This document shows, piece after piece, positions 27,920-37,712 of a stretch of DNA of 64,000 bases. The translations under genes were made by a program, and so were the position numbers. Below the pieces are notes generated by a model that ran no database searches, was not told the origin of the DNA, and saw nothing but the letters and a program-made list of their open reading frames with translations. Within the stretch, counting starts at the first letter, position 1, and every line of letters begins with the position of its first letter. Source of the stretch: Thiomicrorhabdus marina (GTDB lineage Bacteria > Pseudomonadota > Gammaproteobacteria > Thiomicrospirales > Thiomicrospiraceae); contig NZ_JAGETV010000002.1 of assembly GCF_017571465.1 (NCBI RefSeq), forward strand, positions 62,001 to 126,000, read 5' to 3'.

Positions 27920-28666
27920 TTAGTTATAAATTCTTGGAATCAACTTTTGCGATTCAACATAACCCGGTAGCAAAGCACCATCTTCTAAAATAATATTCGG
28001 TGTACCATTAATCTCTAATTCTCTTACGTATTGCATATGCTGATTAACCGGATTTTGGCAACTCTTTTTGTCAACCTCAGCCCCATTCATCAATTTATCC
28101 AGCGTTTCTGCCGGCTTTTCCGCACACCAAGCAGACACCGCTTTAAAGTAGGAATCCGTATTAGGGCCGCTTCTCGGAAACGCCAAGTAACGCACGGTAA
28201 CACCGGCTTTATTTAGCGCTGGAATCTCCTTATGGAATTTACGGCAATATGGACAATCAATATCGGTAAAAACCGTAATCGTCGATTGTTTCGGAGCATT
28301 TTTATCGCTTGGGTACACCACCATAGATGACTCAGGAATCGAATCAATAATCGCCTTACGATCACCGTTTACTGCAGCAGCAGTCATATTCACACCTGTC
28401 TGCAAATCCATCATCTGTCCTTGCATAAGGTAGTTACCGTCGCCACTGACATAAATAATGTCAAAACCAAGCTTTACCTGATACAAATTATTAATCGGCG
28501 TGCTTTGAATATCCAAAGTTCCTACAGGACCGTTCAGTAACGGCTTCAATGCATTTTCAATAGACTGGCGCTCTTTTAAACCAACATCAGAGGCTTGAGC
28601 CGTAACCATAAAAGCCGAGCCGCTAATCAGCGTTACTGCCATCCATTTTGCAATTGATTTCATCAA
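27920..28666 (-). CDS. dsbC: Thiol:disulfide interchange protein DsbC
   Basis: The protein has 248 residues. A signal peptide (about 1-25) is followed by an N-terminal dimerisation domain and a thioredoxin fold with the active site CPYC in TDIDCPYCRKFHKEIP. The cis-Pro loop is INGTPNIIL. A second cysteine pair (C-x(n)-C; WCAEKP and KKSCQNP) matches DsbC. It isomerises wrong disulfides in the periplasm. AAGGAA precedes the ATG. It is convergent with the Cys-containing prepilin genes, which may be clients, but they do not share an operon. Confidence 0.92.
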   Translation of the reverse strand: MMKSIAKWMAVTLISGSAFMVTAQASDVGLKERQSIENALKPLLNGPVGTLDIQSTPINNLYQVKLGFDIIYVSGDGNYLMQGQMMDLQTGVNMTAAAVNGDRKAIIDSIPESSMVVYPSDKNAPKQSTITVFTDIDCPYCRKFHKEIPALNKAGVTVRYLAFPRSGPNTDSYFKAVSAWCAEKPAETLDKLMNGAEVDKKSCQNPVNQHMQYVRELEINGTPNIILEDGALLPGYVESQKLIPRIYN

Positions 28667-28795
28667 CTTATTTCCTTATTAAAAGTCCATATTGGGGCGA
28701 ATTTAAAATTTTTCTCACTATACCACGCTCAAATCAATTTTTTAGTTAAAGAACCGCCAACAAAATGGATAAACTCTTAACTGTCTAAACGGAAA

Positions 28796-29656
28796 ATGGA
28801 TAATGATTTTATGAAAACCATATCTATTACATTTATATTGGTTGCTATAACCCTGCTAGTTTTAAACTATCAGCCAGATTCAGTTGAAGATGGGAATACC
28901 GATAGCCCTAAACAAGAGTTATTGCTATACAGCGGCATAACAATGGTTCGTCCATTGCAGAAACTTGCCGACCAATTCAGCGAGCAACATCATGTAAAAG
29001 TCAAGCTGGTTCAAGGAGCGTCCGGCTTTCTGTTTGACACTTTAACAAAGCAACAAAGTGGCGACATTTACTTTCCCGGTTCCCCAAATTTCCGTAAAAG
29101 CCATCTGCAAGAAAACTTGTTTGCCAGCTATGTTTTAGTCGGCTATAACCGTCTGGCAATCATTACCCCGAAAAACAATCCAAAACAACTCAAAGCGGAT
29201 TTGAAGCAATTAACCAACCCAGAACTTTCGGTGGTAATCTCCTCGCCTGAAGCCAGCTCTGTCGGCCGCGCAACTGAGCTTGCCTTGCGCAAGCTCGGCA
29301 TTGCTAACGCGGTTTATGAGAATGTCACCTATTTCACGACTGACTCACACCGAATTTTCACTGCAATACGCTCCGGGCATGCTGATATCGCAGTAAACTG
29401 GTATGCTACCTCTAAATGGCCAGAAACCGTTGATTACATGGACGCCCTAATTATCGACAATAAGATTTCACCAAAACGAGATCTAGAACTTAATTTATTA
29501 CGCTTTTCCAAAAACCCTGAATTGGCACTTGAGTTTATGCGTTTTGCCAGCTCTCCGGCAGGGCTTCAAGTTTTTGCTGACTACGGTTTTCTAACGCCTG
29601 AGGAACAGCAACAATTTAAGCAAAACCCTCCCCAAATAATATCGTTGGATCAATAA
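28796..29656 (+). CDS. Periplasmic solute-binding protein (ModA/PBP II-like), partner of hybrid kinase
   Basis: The protein has 286 residues (or 281 from a second ATG at 28811). An N-terminal hydrophobic segment (about 8-24) without a lipobox could be an anchor or a signal. The rest is a type II periplasmic binding protein fold similar to ModA-type extracellular binding proteins (ELLLYSGITMVRPLQKLADQF; GASGFLFDTLTKQQSGDIYFPGS; SPEASSVGRATELALRKLG). No ABC permease or ATPase is nearby. The hybrid histidine kinase starts directly after the stop codon with no gap. The likely role is ligand sensing for that kinase rather than import. The ligand is unknown; an oxyanion is one possibility. Confidence 0.78.
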   Translation: MDNDFMKTISITFILVAITLLVLNYQPDSVEDGNTDSPKQELLLYSGITMVRPLQKLADQFSEQHHVKVKLVQGASGFLFDTLTKQQSGDIYFPGSPNFRKSHLQENLFASYVLVGYNRLAIITPKNNPKQLKADLKQLTNPELSVVISSPEASSVGRATELALRKLGIANAVYENVTYFTTDSHRIFTAIRSGHADIAVNWYATSKWPETVDYMDALIIDNKISPKRDLELNLLRFSKNPELALEFMRFASSPAGLQVFADYGFLTPEEQQQFKQNPPQIISLDQ

Positions 29657-31978
29657 ATGCAGTCGAGAAAACATGAAGACAATTCGATTGTTAACCAAAC
29701 CACTATCAACCTTTTCTTGTTGTTGACCATCTTTGTATTTGGCTTAGTTTCACAAACCATTTTGAATTTTCGTGTTGCTAACTATATTGCTGAATTGGAT
29801 GCCGAAGTACGTAATGCCGAAATTGAAAATGTCATCGGCCAAGAAATTATTTTGGAAATTTACAAGCTCGAGTCGAGCTTCTTCCAAATGTCGACTTTCC
29901 CCAATATACATCTTCGCAATATTCTGCAAAATGAAATTAATGAAAATGCCAACGAAATAGAGCACGCTTTAAAAATTCTCAATATTGGCGGAACCTATAG
30001 CCACTACTTAGATTTGAATCTGCCAAACACACCAAAACAACAAGAAGTGCTGTATTACTCCCCTCTAAAGACCAATCAGTTCAGCTTTGTTGAAGCGGAT
30101 ATCATGCCGAAAATCAAACGAGTCTTTGAAAAAATTCAGCAGATCAATTCAACCCTCGACCAAATCGATCATTACCGTCTAACTAAAGACGATCGACTTT
30201 CCGACGCTCTATCGGAACTTAAATTGGAAGTAAAACTCTTTAAGCCGATTTTCCAACGTATCAAAGAAGATGCTAACCATATCATTCATAGCAACTCGAT
30301 TAATTTTGCAAAAATTCGCTCTAAAGTTGAATCGCAGAAACTGTTTTATAAAAATCTGCAAATTTCTTTAACGCTGTTTTTACTTATCTTCGGGCTACTC
30401 GCTTTTTGGGCACTCAGTCGAAATATCCACCGCACCTCGGTAGAGATCGAAAATAGCCGTAACTACACTCAAGACATTCTTAATTCACAGGAAAACATCA
30501 TCATTGTGAATGATGGAGAAAAACTGATCGATGCCAGTGGCGGTTTCTTCAATTTCTTTTCCGAATACGAAACCTTGGAAAGCTTCTCTAAAGATTACAC
30601 CTGTATCTGCGACCTTTTTGTCAAAGAAGAAGGCTTGGTATATAAGTTTTCGGATAAAAACTGGATTGAATATCTTTTAGAAAATCCGAATGTCACGCAT
30701 AAAGCCAAAATTGACTACCTTGGTAGCATACGTACATTCCAACTTTCCGCCCAAAAGTCCAACCGCTACCAACGCTATATCGTGTCACTCGTCGATATCA
30801 CCAATCTGGAAAAGATTAACAACGACTTGAATATTGAGAAAAACAAAGCATTGGAAGCCACCAAGTCGAAAGGTGAATTCCTTGCCAATATGTCGCATGA
30901 AATCCGCACGCCTCTGAATGCAATTCTCGGCTTTATCGACCTGTTGAAAGGCAAAAAACTGGATAGTGAAAGCCAAAAATACCTCGATACAATCTCGCAA
31001 TCGAGCCATACGCTTCTTGGAATCATTAACGACATTCTCGACCTAAGCAAAATCGAAAACGGCAAACTTGAAATTGACCGTAATGACTTTTCCCCAAAAA
31101 TTGAATTCAATAACGTTGCCGACCTGTTCCGCGCACGCTGTAGCGAGAAAAACATTACCTTTAAAGTAGAGTTTACCGGTGACTTACCGGATATTCTGCA
31201 CTCTGATGCCTTACGTCTTAAACAGGTCATTTCCAACCTGTTGTCAAACGCAGTTAAATTCACTGATTCAGGCAAAAATATCGACTTAATGATCGATTAC
31301 AGCCCGGGGTGGCTACGCATTGCCATTAAAGATCAAGGCATCGGCATGAGTCGAGAAGCGCAGGAGAAAATTTTCGAAGCATTTACCCAAGCAGAAACCT
31401 CAACCACCCGCACCTACGGCGGCACCGGTTTAGGACTCACCATTAGTGCACGCTTGGTTGAAATGCTTGGCGGCAATCTAAAGGTAACCTCCAAACTTGG
31501 AGAAGGCAGTACCTTCTACTTCAGCATTCCAGTACAAGCTGCCCAGCAGAAAGTCCAAGAAAAAACGAATGCCACTGACAACATTGAAGAAGTAAACTTC
31601 AGCGGCGAGATTCTTCTTGTTGAAGACAACCTTACCAACCAAATGTTAATGAAAGCCATTCTGAAAAAACTCAACTTAAACTGCGACTTAGCTAATGACG
31701 GACTAGAAGCGGTTGAAGCCGTTAAAAACAAACGCTACGACTTGATTTTAATGGATGAGAACATGCCGAATTTAAACGGTATCGAAGCCACTAAACAAAT
31801 TCGCATCTATGAACAGAAAGAACAAATCGAGCCGCAAGCCATAGTTGCTTTGACCGCCAACGCCATGACCGGCGACCGAGAACGATTTATCTCTGCCGGC
31901 ATGGATGACTACTTAACCAAACCAATCAATATGCCGGAATTGAAACGCGTTTTCGCGGAAGTTTTAGTTAAAGTCTAA
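29657..31978 (+). CDS. Hybrid sensor histidine kinase with C-terminal receiver
   Basis: The protein has 773 residues. Membrane helix 1 (about 15-35), a periplasmic helical domain of about 200 residues, helix 2 (about 236-256), a PAS-like region (about 270-385), HisKA with His414 in NMSHEIRTPLNAILGF, HATPase (NLLSNAVKFTDSG, DQGIGMS, GGTGLGLTI), and a receiver domain with Asp700 in LILMDENMPNLNG. No Hpt domain or output regulator is adjacent, so the phosphorelay must continue elsewhere. The binding protein just upstream probably docks on the periplasmic domain, as in TorT/TorS- or LuxP/LuxQ-type systems. The stop codon abuts the convergent xerD stop. Confidence 0.88.
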   Translation: MQSRKHEDNSIVNQTTINLFLLLTIFVFGLVSQTILNFRVANYIAELDAEVRNAEIENVIGQEIILEIYKLESSFFQMSTFPNIHLRNILQNEINENANEIEHALKILNIGGTYSHYLDLNLPNTPKQQEVLYYSPLKTNQFSFVEADIMPKIKRVFEKIQQINSTLDQIDHYRLTKDDRLSDALSELKLEVKLFKPIFQRIKEDANHIIHSNSINFAKIRSKVESQKLFYKNLQISLTLFLLIFGLLAFWALSRNIHRTSVEIENSRNYTQDILNSQENIIIVNDGEKLIDASGGFFNFFSEYETLESFSKDYTCICDLFVKEEGLVYKFSDKNWIEYLLENPNVTHKAKIDYLGSIRTFQLSAQKSNRYQRYIVSLVDITNLEKINNDLNIEKNKALEATKSKGEFLANMSHEIRTPLNAILGFIDLLKGKKLDSESQKYLDTISQSSHTLLGIINDILDLSKIENGKLEIDRNDFSPKIEFNNVADLFRARCSEKNITFKVEFTGDLPDILHSDALRLKQVISNLLSNAVKFTDSGKNIDLMIDYSPGWLRIAIKDQGIGMSREAQEKIFEAFTQAETSTTRTYGGTGLGLTISARLVEMLGGNLKVTSKLGEGSTFYFSIPVQAAQQKVQEKTNATDNIEEVNFSGEILLVEDNLTNQMLMKAILKKLNLNCDLANDGLEAVEAVKNKRYDLILMDENMPNLNGIEATKQIRIYEQKEQIEPQAIVALTANAMTGDRERFISAGMDDYLTKPINMPELKRVFAEVLVKV

Positions 31979-32866
31979 TCAGCCTCGCGGATGATGTTGC
32001 TGATGCAAGCTTTGTAATCGAGCCTTGGCAACATGTGTATAGATTTGCGTGGTTGATAGATCACTATGCCCTAACAACAACTGAACACTGCGTAAATCGG
32101 CACCATGGTTCAATAAATGCGTGGCAAACGCATGCCGTAAACCGTGCGGCGACAAATCACTGAAAATACCGACCGACTCAGCCAAGTTACGCACTCGGTG
32201 CCATAATGTCTGGCGAGTCATCTGCCGACCTAAGCGCGAAACAAATAACGTCGACGCGACTTTTTTGCCAAGCAACTCCGCCCGTGCACCTTGCAAATAC
32301 CTTTGTAACCAATAAGCCGCCTCTTCGCCAATCGGCACAATGCGCTCTTTAGCGCCTTTACCGGTAACTTGCACCATACCGGCATTTAAATTCAGCTGCT
32401 CAAATGGCAACTCAACCACTTCCGAGACACGTAAACCGGAGGCATACATCAATTCCAAAATCGCGCGATCACGTAATCCTAAAGCCGTACCTAAATCCGG
32501 TGCATCCAGTAGATCATCAATTTGCGATTCACTTAACACTTTCGGGATTTTCCGCTCTGCTTTTGGTGCAACGACTTGTTGTACCGGATTCGAATCCAAC
32601 AGTTTTTGTTGCTGTGCCCACAGATACAATCGCTTTACCGAACTTAATAAACGTGCATTGGAAGCGGCTTTGCGTTCAGAACTTAAATCAAGAATAAAGT
32701 CTTCTAACTGTTCATTCTGCAAGTTTTGCCAAGCTAGTTTTTGTTGCTCCAACCAAGCGATAAACTTATTTAAGTCCGTGCGATAAGCCGCCAAGGTATT
32801 GGTGCTTAAACCTTGATTGAATTGTAAAAAATGCAAAAATTCCGCCAAAGGAACCGGTGTCGACAT
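31979..32866 (-). CDS. xerD: Site-specific tyrosine recombinase XerD
   Basis: The start is the ATG preceded by GGAGG; an earlier in-frame TTG overlaps that site. It gives 295 residues. The N-terminal SAM-like domain (about 1-85) and the catalytic domain with R in ASGLRVSE, H-x-x-R in HGLRHAFATHLLNHGAD, H in GHSDLSTTQIY and the nucleophile Tyr are intact. The sequence MTRQTLWHRV and LHQQHHPRG at the end favour XerD over XerC. With XerC it resolves chromosome dimers at dif. Confidence 0.94.
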   Translation of the reverse strand: MSTPVPLAEFLHFLQFNQGLSTNTLAAYRTDLNKFIAWLEQQKLAWQNLQNEQLEDFILDLSSERKAASNARLLSSVKRLYLWAQQQKLLDSNPVQQVVAPKAERKIPKVLSESQIDDLLDAPDLGTALGLRDRAILELMYASGLRVSEVVELPFEQLNLNAGMVQVTGKGAKERIVPIGEEAAYWLQRYLQGARAELLGKKVASTLFVSRLGRQMTRQTLWHRVRNLAESVGIFSDLSPHGLRHAFATHLLNHGADLRSVQLLLGHSDLSTTQIYTHVAKARLQSLHQQHHPRG

Positions 32867-32920
32867 CAAAGCCTCCAACAAACTTAATTAGCAGCAGTAT
32901 AGCAATTATTCAGTAGGCAT

Positions 32921-32956
32921 AAAAAAACCCCGCCAAAATCAATTTGGCAGGGTTTT
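32921..32956 (-). terminator. Rho-independent terminator of the rpsP-rimM-trmD-rplS operon
   Basis: On the minus strand AACCCTGCCAAATTGATTTT is followed by GGCGGGGTTTTTTT, a stem with an A/T-rich loop and a long T run. It lies 42 bp after the rplS stop. Confidence 0.88.
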
Positions 32957-32998
32957 CTCGTAACGCTGCGGCACTTACATGCCGCAAGGCGAAACAGC

Positions 32999-33343
32999 TT
33001 ATACTTTTTCTTTGATACGAGCCGCTTTACCAGATAGGTTACGTAGGTAGTATAGTTTCGCACGACGAACTGCACCACGACGTTTAACAGTTACGCTGTC
33101 AACTAGTGGGCTGTAAGTTTGGAAAGTACGTTCTACACCAACACCGTGAGAGATTTTACGCACGATGAAGTTAGAGTTTAGGCCGCGGTTTTTCTTCGCG
33201 ATAACAACACCTTCATATGCCTGAAGACGTTCGTTTTTACCTTCTACAACTTTAACTTGAACAACAACAGTATCACCCGGTGCAAACGCAGGGATTTCTT
33301 TAGTCATTTGTTCAGCTTCAATTTTTTTAATGATATCGCTCAT
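32999..33343 (-). CDS. rplS: 50S ribosomal protein L19 (RplS)
   Basis: The start [13 protein letters not shown] fits the family and has GGAG upstream; five extra codons upstream are unlikely. It gives 114 residues. Family motifs are [26 protein letters not shown] (split by one residue from the consensus), [13 protein letters not shown] and [14 protein letters not shown]19 sits at the 30S-50S interface. Last gene of the rpsP-rimM-trmD-rplS operon. Confidence 0.97.
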   Translation of the reverse strand: MSDIIKKIEAEQMTKEIPAFAPGDTVVVQVKVVEGKNERLQAYEGVVIAKKNRGLNSNFIVRKISHGVGVERTFQTYSPLVDSVTVKRRGAVRRAKLYYLRNLSGKAARIKEKV

Positions 33344-33478
33344 TTTAAGCTTCTCCATTGTGGTTCTTTTTGAACCGCAGAGGTTTTGCCTCTGTTAATT
33401 TTATCCAACTTTAGGAACACCAAAATAATGTCAGAGGTTGAATCCGAATTGTCACTTCATTTAACCCTGAAGCAAGAT

Positions 33479-34159
33479 TTACTGATCAAGTAAATCCGGG
33501 CGTCGTTGCTGGGTACGCAACAACTTTTGTTCGTGACGCCAAGCGTCGATGTGAGCATGATTACCACCAAGCAAAACATCCGGCACTTTCATCCCGTTAA
33601 TCTCTTCAGGACGAGTGTAGTGCGGACAGTCAAGCAAGCCATCCGAAAAGGAATCTTGCTCGGCTGATTGCGCATGACCCAATGCACCTGGAATCAAACG
33701 AATCGCTGAATCCATTAACATCATGGCCGGTAACTCACCGCCACTGACGATAAAATCGCCAATGCAAATTTCTTCATCGACCTCGGTTTCCAGCAAACGC
33801 TCGTCGATGCCCTCATAACGACCGCATAATAAGGTCACTGAAGCCATCTGCGCTAACTGAGCCACCTTCTCTTGAGTTAGCGGCTTACCTTGCGGCGATA
33901 AATACACCACATGCGGTTTTGTTTGCTGGTCGCTTTTAATCGCGTCCAGCGTGTCTTTGAGCGGCTGATACATCATTACCATTCCCGGACCACCGCCGTA
34001 AGGACGGTCATCCACGGTTTTATGACGATCATGAGTAAACTCGCGTGGATTCCAGGTATTAAGCTGATACAGCTCTTTTTGAATCGCACGTCGGCTTACA
34101 CCCGACTCGGTTAACGCACTAAACATCTCCGGAAAGAGCGTGATGACATCAAATCTCAC
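33479..34159 (-). CDS. trmD: tRNA (guanine-N1-)-methyltransferase TrmD
   Basis: A GTG start at 34159 overlaps the rimM stop by four bases (GTGA) and gives 226 residues beginning with [11 protein letters not shown], as in the family; an ATG seven codons upstream is an alternative. The SPOUT knot is visible in [27 protein letters not shown] and [16 protein letters not shown]. It methylates G37 of tRNAs reading CNN and CGG-type codons, preventing +1 frameshifts. Confidence 0.95.
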   Translation of the reverse strand: MRFDVITLFPEMFSALTESGVSRRAIQKELYQLNTWNPREFTHDRHKTVDDRPYGGGPGMVMMYQPLKDTLDAIKSDQQTKPHVVYLSPQGKPLTQEKVAQLAQMASVTLLCGRYEGIDERLLETEVDEEICIGDFIVSGGELPAMMLMDSAIRLIPGALGHAQSAEQDSFSDGLLDCPHYTRPEEINGMKVPDVLLGGNHAHIDAWRHEQKLLRTQQRRPDLLDQ

Positions 34160-34677
34160 TCTGACTCTTCCGCTTGCCAATCCACTTTAATTTGCTTATT
34201 AGCAATATCGATGTCGATAATGAACTCTTCCCAAACAAATGGAATCAGTTCGTCAGTCGCGCCTTTGACACGTAAAACATCATGGGCACCTGTCTCGACT
34301 AGATTGACAACTTCACCTAAGTTTTCACCTTCAAGGTTAATCACTTGGCAGCCAATCAAATCGATCCAGTAAAATTCGTTCTCGTCTTGTTCTAGCGCAG
34401 CACGATCAATGGCGATTGGACATCCCATAAATTCACGTGCAATATCGCGATCACCGATCAAGTCAAGTTTGGCAACCAGTGCTTTACCACCGTTTTGCCC
34501 TTTGAAGCCCTCTACTTTGACTTCACGCCACTCGCCTTTGTGTTCAATCCACCAAGGCGAATAGCTAAAAATATTTTCACGAGGTTCAGTATCCGAGTAA
34601 ATCTTTACCCAGCCTTGAACCCCGAAAACACCGTTAATTTGACCAACAGGCAAGAGATTGTCTGGTGTTACCGCCAT
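34156..34677 (-). CDS. rimM: Ribosome maturation factor RimM
   Basis: The ATG behind CAGG gives 173 residues; an in-frame TTG eight codons earlier also exists. The RimM N-terminal beta-barrel ([22 protein letters not shown]) and the PRC-barrel (about 95-170; [26 protein letters not shown]) are present. It binds S19 and assists 30S head maturation. Placed between rpsP and trmD as in most gammaproteobacteria. Confidence 0.94.
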   Translation of the reverse strand: MAVTPDNLLPVGQINGVFGVQGWVKIYSDTEPRENIFSYSPWWIEHKGEWREVKVEGFKGQNGGKALVAKLDLIGDRDIAREFMGCPIAIDRAALEQDENEFYWIDLIGCQVINLEGENLGEVVNLVETGAHDVLRVKGATDELIPFVWEEFIIDIDIANKQIKVDWQAEESE

Positions 34678-34701
34678 AAATTTACCTGCCAGTTTTATCA
34701 A

Positions 34702-34938
34702 TTAACCGTTTTTAAGAACGCTCTTAACGCGATCTGACATTTGCGCGCCTTTTGCAACCCAAGCGTCAACTGCCGCCTGATCAACACGTAGCTTTTCTTC
34801 TTGGCCACGAGCAACTGGGTTGTAGAAACCAACCTGTTCAATGAAACGACCAGTCGCGCTGAAACGCTGATCAGCAACAACTAGTTTGTAAAAAGGACGC
34901 TTTTTAGAACCACCACGGGCCAAACGAATAACTACCAT
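34702..34938 (-). CDS. rpsP: 30S ribosomal protein S16 (RpsP)
   Basis: The protein has 78 residues and starts [21 protein letters not shown], the family signature. It is a 30S assembly protein. AAGGAAATAATT precedes the ATG. First gene of its operon; ffh lies upstream on the same strand, separated by about 200 bp with a terminator-like hairpin. Confidence 0.97.
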   Translation of the reverse strand: MVVIRLARGGSKKRPFYKLVVADQRFSATGRFIEQVGFYNPVARGQEEKLRVDQAAVDAWVAKGAQMSDRVKSVLKNG

Positions 34939-35038
34939 AATTATTTCCTTGTATTAATCAGGCGATGAGTGGAAATCCACCCAACAAATTCTTCTATTAA
35001 AAATGACACTATTTCGACTTTTATCCAGCCAGAAACAG

Positions 35039-35073
35039 GAAAGCCGCGATTATATAGAAACCGCGGCTTTATT
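35039..35073. terminator. Hairpin terminator downstream of ffh
   Basis: AAAGCCGCG-(loop)-CGCGGCTTTATTT, eight or more pairs. It is 65 bp after the ffh stop, which is on the minus strand. The better T run is on the plus strand, so direction is uncertain. Confidence 0.55.
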
Positions 35074-35139
35074 TCAAGCCTTTTGAAAGCAAATTTCAAT
35101 TGGCTTATTTACGGGAAATTAAACCGTAAAAACAACTAG

Positions 35140-36516
35140 TTAGCGCATACCGGGCGGTAAGCCGCCGCCCATGCCTGGAGGAAGTTTTCCGCCAAGACCG
35201 CGCATAAGATTTTTCATGCCGCCGCCTTTCATCTTCTTCATCATTTTTTGCATCTGCGTAAACTGCTTCAGCAATTTATTAACATCTTGCACACTGGTTC
35301 CGGAACCGGCGGCGATACGACGCTTACGTGAACCTTTGATAACGGCCGGAAAGCGACGTTCCTGCGGTGTCATCGAATGGATAATCGCTGCCAGACGGCC
35401 GAACTCTTTTTCGGCCACATCATTATCGACCTGTCCCTTTAGCTGACCCATACCTGGTAATTTACCCAACATGCCGCCGATGCCGCCCATTTTATTAATT
35501 TGCTGCAACTGCTCTAAGAAATCTTCCAAATCGAATTGGCCGGATTTCTGTAATTTCTGGGCAAACTTCTCCGCTTTCTGCTTATCGATTTTGCTTTCCG
35601 CTTCTTCAATAAGACTCAGCACATCGCCCATGCCAAGAATACGGCCAGCCATCCGTTCCGGATGAAACGGTTCCAGCGCATCGGTTTTTTCACCGGCACC
35701 CAAGAATTTAATCGGCTTACCGGTAATCTCTCGAATCGATAAGGCCGCACCACCGCGTGCATCACCGTCGGTCTTGGTCAGAATAACACCGGTTAGCGGT
35801 AGCGCATCATTAAAGGCTTTGGCAGTATTGGCTGCATCTTGACCGGTCATCGCATCAACAACAAACAGCGTTTCCGCCGGAGTAATCGAATCATGCAGAC
35901 GCTGGATTTCACCCATCATATCTTCATCGATATGCAAACGACCGGCAGTATCGAGAATCAAAACATCAACAAACTGCTTGCGAGCTTCGGCATGTGCACT
36001 ACGAGCAATCTCGACCGGATCCTGATCAGCCGTTGACGGGAAGAATTCAACACCAACTTGATCGGCTAGAGTTTCCAACTGTTTGATGGCCGCCGGACGA
36101 TACACGTCGGCAGAAACCACCATAACTTTCTTCTTCTCACGCTCGGTCAGCCATTTAGCGAGCTTACCAACCGAGGTGGTTTTACCGGCACCTTGCAGAC
36201 CGGCCATCATAATCACCGCAGGCGGCTCAACATTGAAATTTAACGGCGCCGCTTCTTCGCCCATCACCGAAGTCAGTTCGTCTTTTACAATCTTGATGAA
36301 CGCTTGTCCCGGATTAAGGCTGGTCGAAACTTCTTGACCAATCGCACGCTCTTGAACCTTAGTGACGAATGATTTAACAACTGGCAGCGCAACGTCAGCC
36401 TCTAACAAAGCACGGCGCACGTCACGCAACGCATCTTTAATATTCGATTCGGTAAGGCGCCCTTGTCCTTTTAACGTTTTCAGCGTCCGATTGAGGCGTT
36501 CGGATAAATTATCAAA
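35140..36516 (-). CDS. ffh: Signal recognition particle protein Ffh
   Basis: The ATG behind AGGAG gives 458 residues starting MFDNLSERLNRTLKTLKGQG; the upstream extension is not conserved. NG GTPase domain: G1 GLQGAGKTTSVGKLA, G3 DTAGR, G4 TKTDGDARGG. The M domain (about 330-458) is rich in Met and ends with a Gly/Pro/Met tail (MGGGLPPGMR). With 4.5S RNA it delivers membrane proteins to FtsY. ypjD-like and yfjD-like genes lie divergently, as in E. coli. Confidence 0.97.
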   Translation of the reverse strand, partial: FDNLSERLNRTLKTLKGQGRLTESNIKDALRDVRRALLEADVALPVVKSFVTKVQERAIGQEVSTSLNPGQAFIKIVKDELTSVMGEEAAPLNFNVEPPAVIMMAGLQGAGKTTSVGKLAKWLTEREKKKVMVVSADVYRPAAIKQLETLADQVGVEFFPSTADQDPVEIARSAHAEARKQFVDVLILDTAGRLHIDEDMMGEIQRLHDSITPAETLFVVDAMTGQDAANTAKAFNDALPLTGVILTKTDGDARGGAALSIREITGKPIKFLGAGEKTDALEPFHPERMAGRILGMGDVLSLIEEAESKIDKQKAEKFAQKLQKSGQFDLEDFLEQLQQINKMGGIGGMLGKLPGMGQLKGQVDNDVAEKEFGRLAAIIHSMTPQERRFPAVIKGSRKRRIAAGSGTSVQDVNKLLKQFTQMQKMMKKMKGGGMKNLMRGLGGKLPPGMGGGLPPGMR

Positions 36517-36791
36517 CATCTTCTCTCCTACCCTTAAGACCACAGCGCGATGAATAAACCGCACAATCGTAATTTTTCAATGGACTTAATAATGGGGTTA
36601 AGTACTGGGTGCTGCTTAGGCACACTTCAATTCAAAAAATAATTTCGCTATTATAAACAATTCGTAATTTTTTATGCATCGAGTAGGGAAAGCTTTCCAT
36701 TTTTACCGGTTTTTTACTTGGCGAAAGCGATTAAATTCGGTATCTTGTCGTAGTTTCACCTTGCCGCAAGCTTTTTCACCAAAGGATTTGT
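36517..36791. promoter_or_regulatory. Divergent region between ffh and the ypjD-like gene
   Basis: On the minus strand TATAAT (36655-36650) is a good -10 for ffh, with only a weak -35. A 12 bp perfect palindrome GGAAAGCTTTCC (about 36686) lies between the two genes. No open reading frame with support is visible. Confidence 0.35.
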
Positions 36792-37595
36792 ATGATTATT
36801 AGTGGTTTCACTGCCCTAGTTGCCAGCTTACTTTATATCTTCGTGAGCCTATTAATCTGGCGCAAAATCCGTTTTGTGGAAAAACTCGAGCCGAATTATC
36901 AGCGCAAGCGCATTCTGGTTATCGCTGGAGCTGCTTCGCTATTACACCTAGTATCCCTTAGCCAAACCCTATGGCAAGGTTACTTCGTTTTCAATTTCGC
37001 TAATGCGCTGTCGATGATTGCCTTGCTTGGCAGCTTTATTCTGCTCTATCTGAACCGCCGCATGGCTTGCGAAACTTTGGGGATTTTCATCTACCCGTTG
37101 GCCGCACTGGTAACCTTATTACCGATTGGTTTCAATGAACACATTCAAATGCCGCTGGAACTGGGGAGCCATGTCCTGATTTCCATCGCTGCTTACAGTA
37201 TTCTCGGGATTGCTGCGGCGCAAGCGATTCTGTATTCCATTCAGGAAAAGCGTTTTAGAAAACGCCAACTATCTAATCTAATGCGCGCACTACCGCCGTT
37301 ACAGCAGATGGAAAATCTGATGATTAAGTTGGTACTGATTGGCTTTGTCTTCCTAAGTTTCGCACTGGTCAGCGGCGTTTTCTTTGTTGAAGACCTGTTT
37401 GCACAACACCTAATCCACAAAACCTTCTTCGCTTTCCTCTCTTGGTTTGTTTATGGCTGGTTTATTATCGGTCACTATCGTGCCGGATGGCGTGGCCAGA
37501 AAGCGGTACGCTACATTATTTGGGCTTACGTACTATTGATTTTGAGTTTTATCGGTACAGAAATCGTACTTAGTCTGATGGGCATAAACGGCTAA
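36792..37595 (+). CDS. ypjD: CcsA/HemX-family cytochrome c assembly-like membrane protein (YpjD)
   Basis: The protein has 267 residues with about eight membrane helices. It belongs to the cytochrome c assembly protein family; conserved features include the helix with GSHVLISIAAYSILGIAAAQA and the C-terminal HKTFFAFLSWFVYGWFIIGHYRAGWRG, containing histidines that may bind haem. E. coli YpjD has the same position beside ffh. Its precise role is not settled. AGGATTTGT precedes the ATG. Confidence 0.85.
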   Translation: MIISGFTALVASLLYIFVSLLIWRKIRFVEKLEPNYQRKRILVIAGAASLLHLVSLSQTLWQGYFVFNFANALSMIALLGSFILLYLNRRMACETLGIFIYPLAALVTLLPIGFNEHIQMPLELGSHVLISIAAYSILGIAAAQAILYSIQEKRFRKRQLSNLMRALPPLQQMENLMIKLVLIGFVFLSFALVSGVFFVEDLFAQHLIHKTFFAFLSWFVYGWFIIGHYRAGWRGQKAVRYIIWAYVLLILSFIGTEIVLSLMGING

Positions 37596-37712
37596 CGCCT
37601 TAACCACTTTCCTGCCTACAAAAAACTCACCATTCAATATGGATTAAGCTTTAGTCATCAACGAGAAAAAAGTATAATCACTAGTTCTAATTCATAACCT
37701 TATTGAACGCCC

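Noticed and set aside
30775..31275. A 166-codon minus-strand frame inside the hybrid kinase
   Set aside because: It is antisense to the HisKA/HATPase region, which is fully supported on the other strand.
36686..36697. The palindrome GGAAAGCTTTCC between ffh and ypjD as a terminator
   Set aside because: It has no loop and lies upstream of both divergent genes, so it is more likely an operator or chance.
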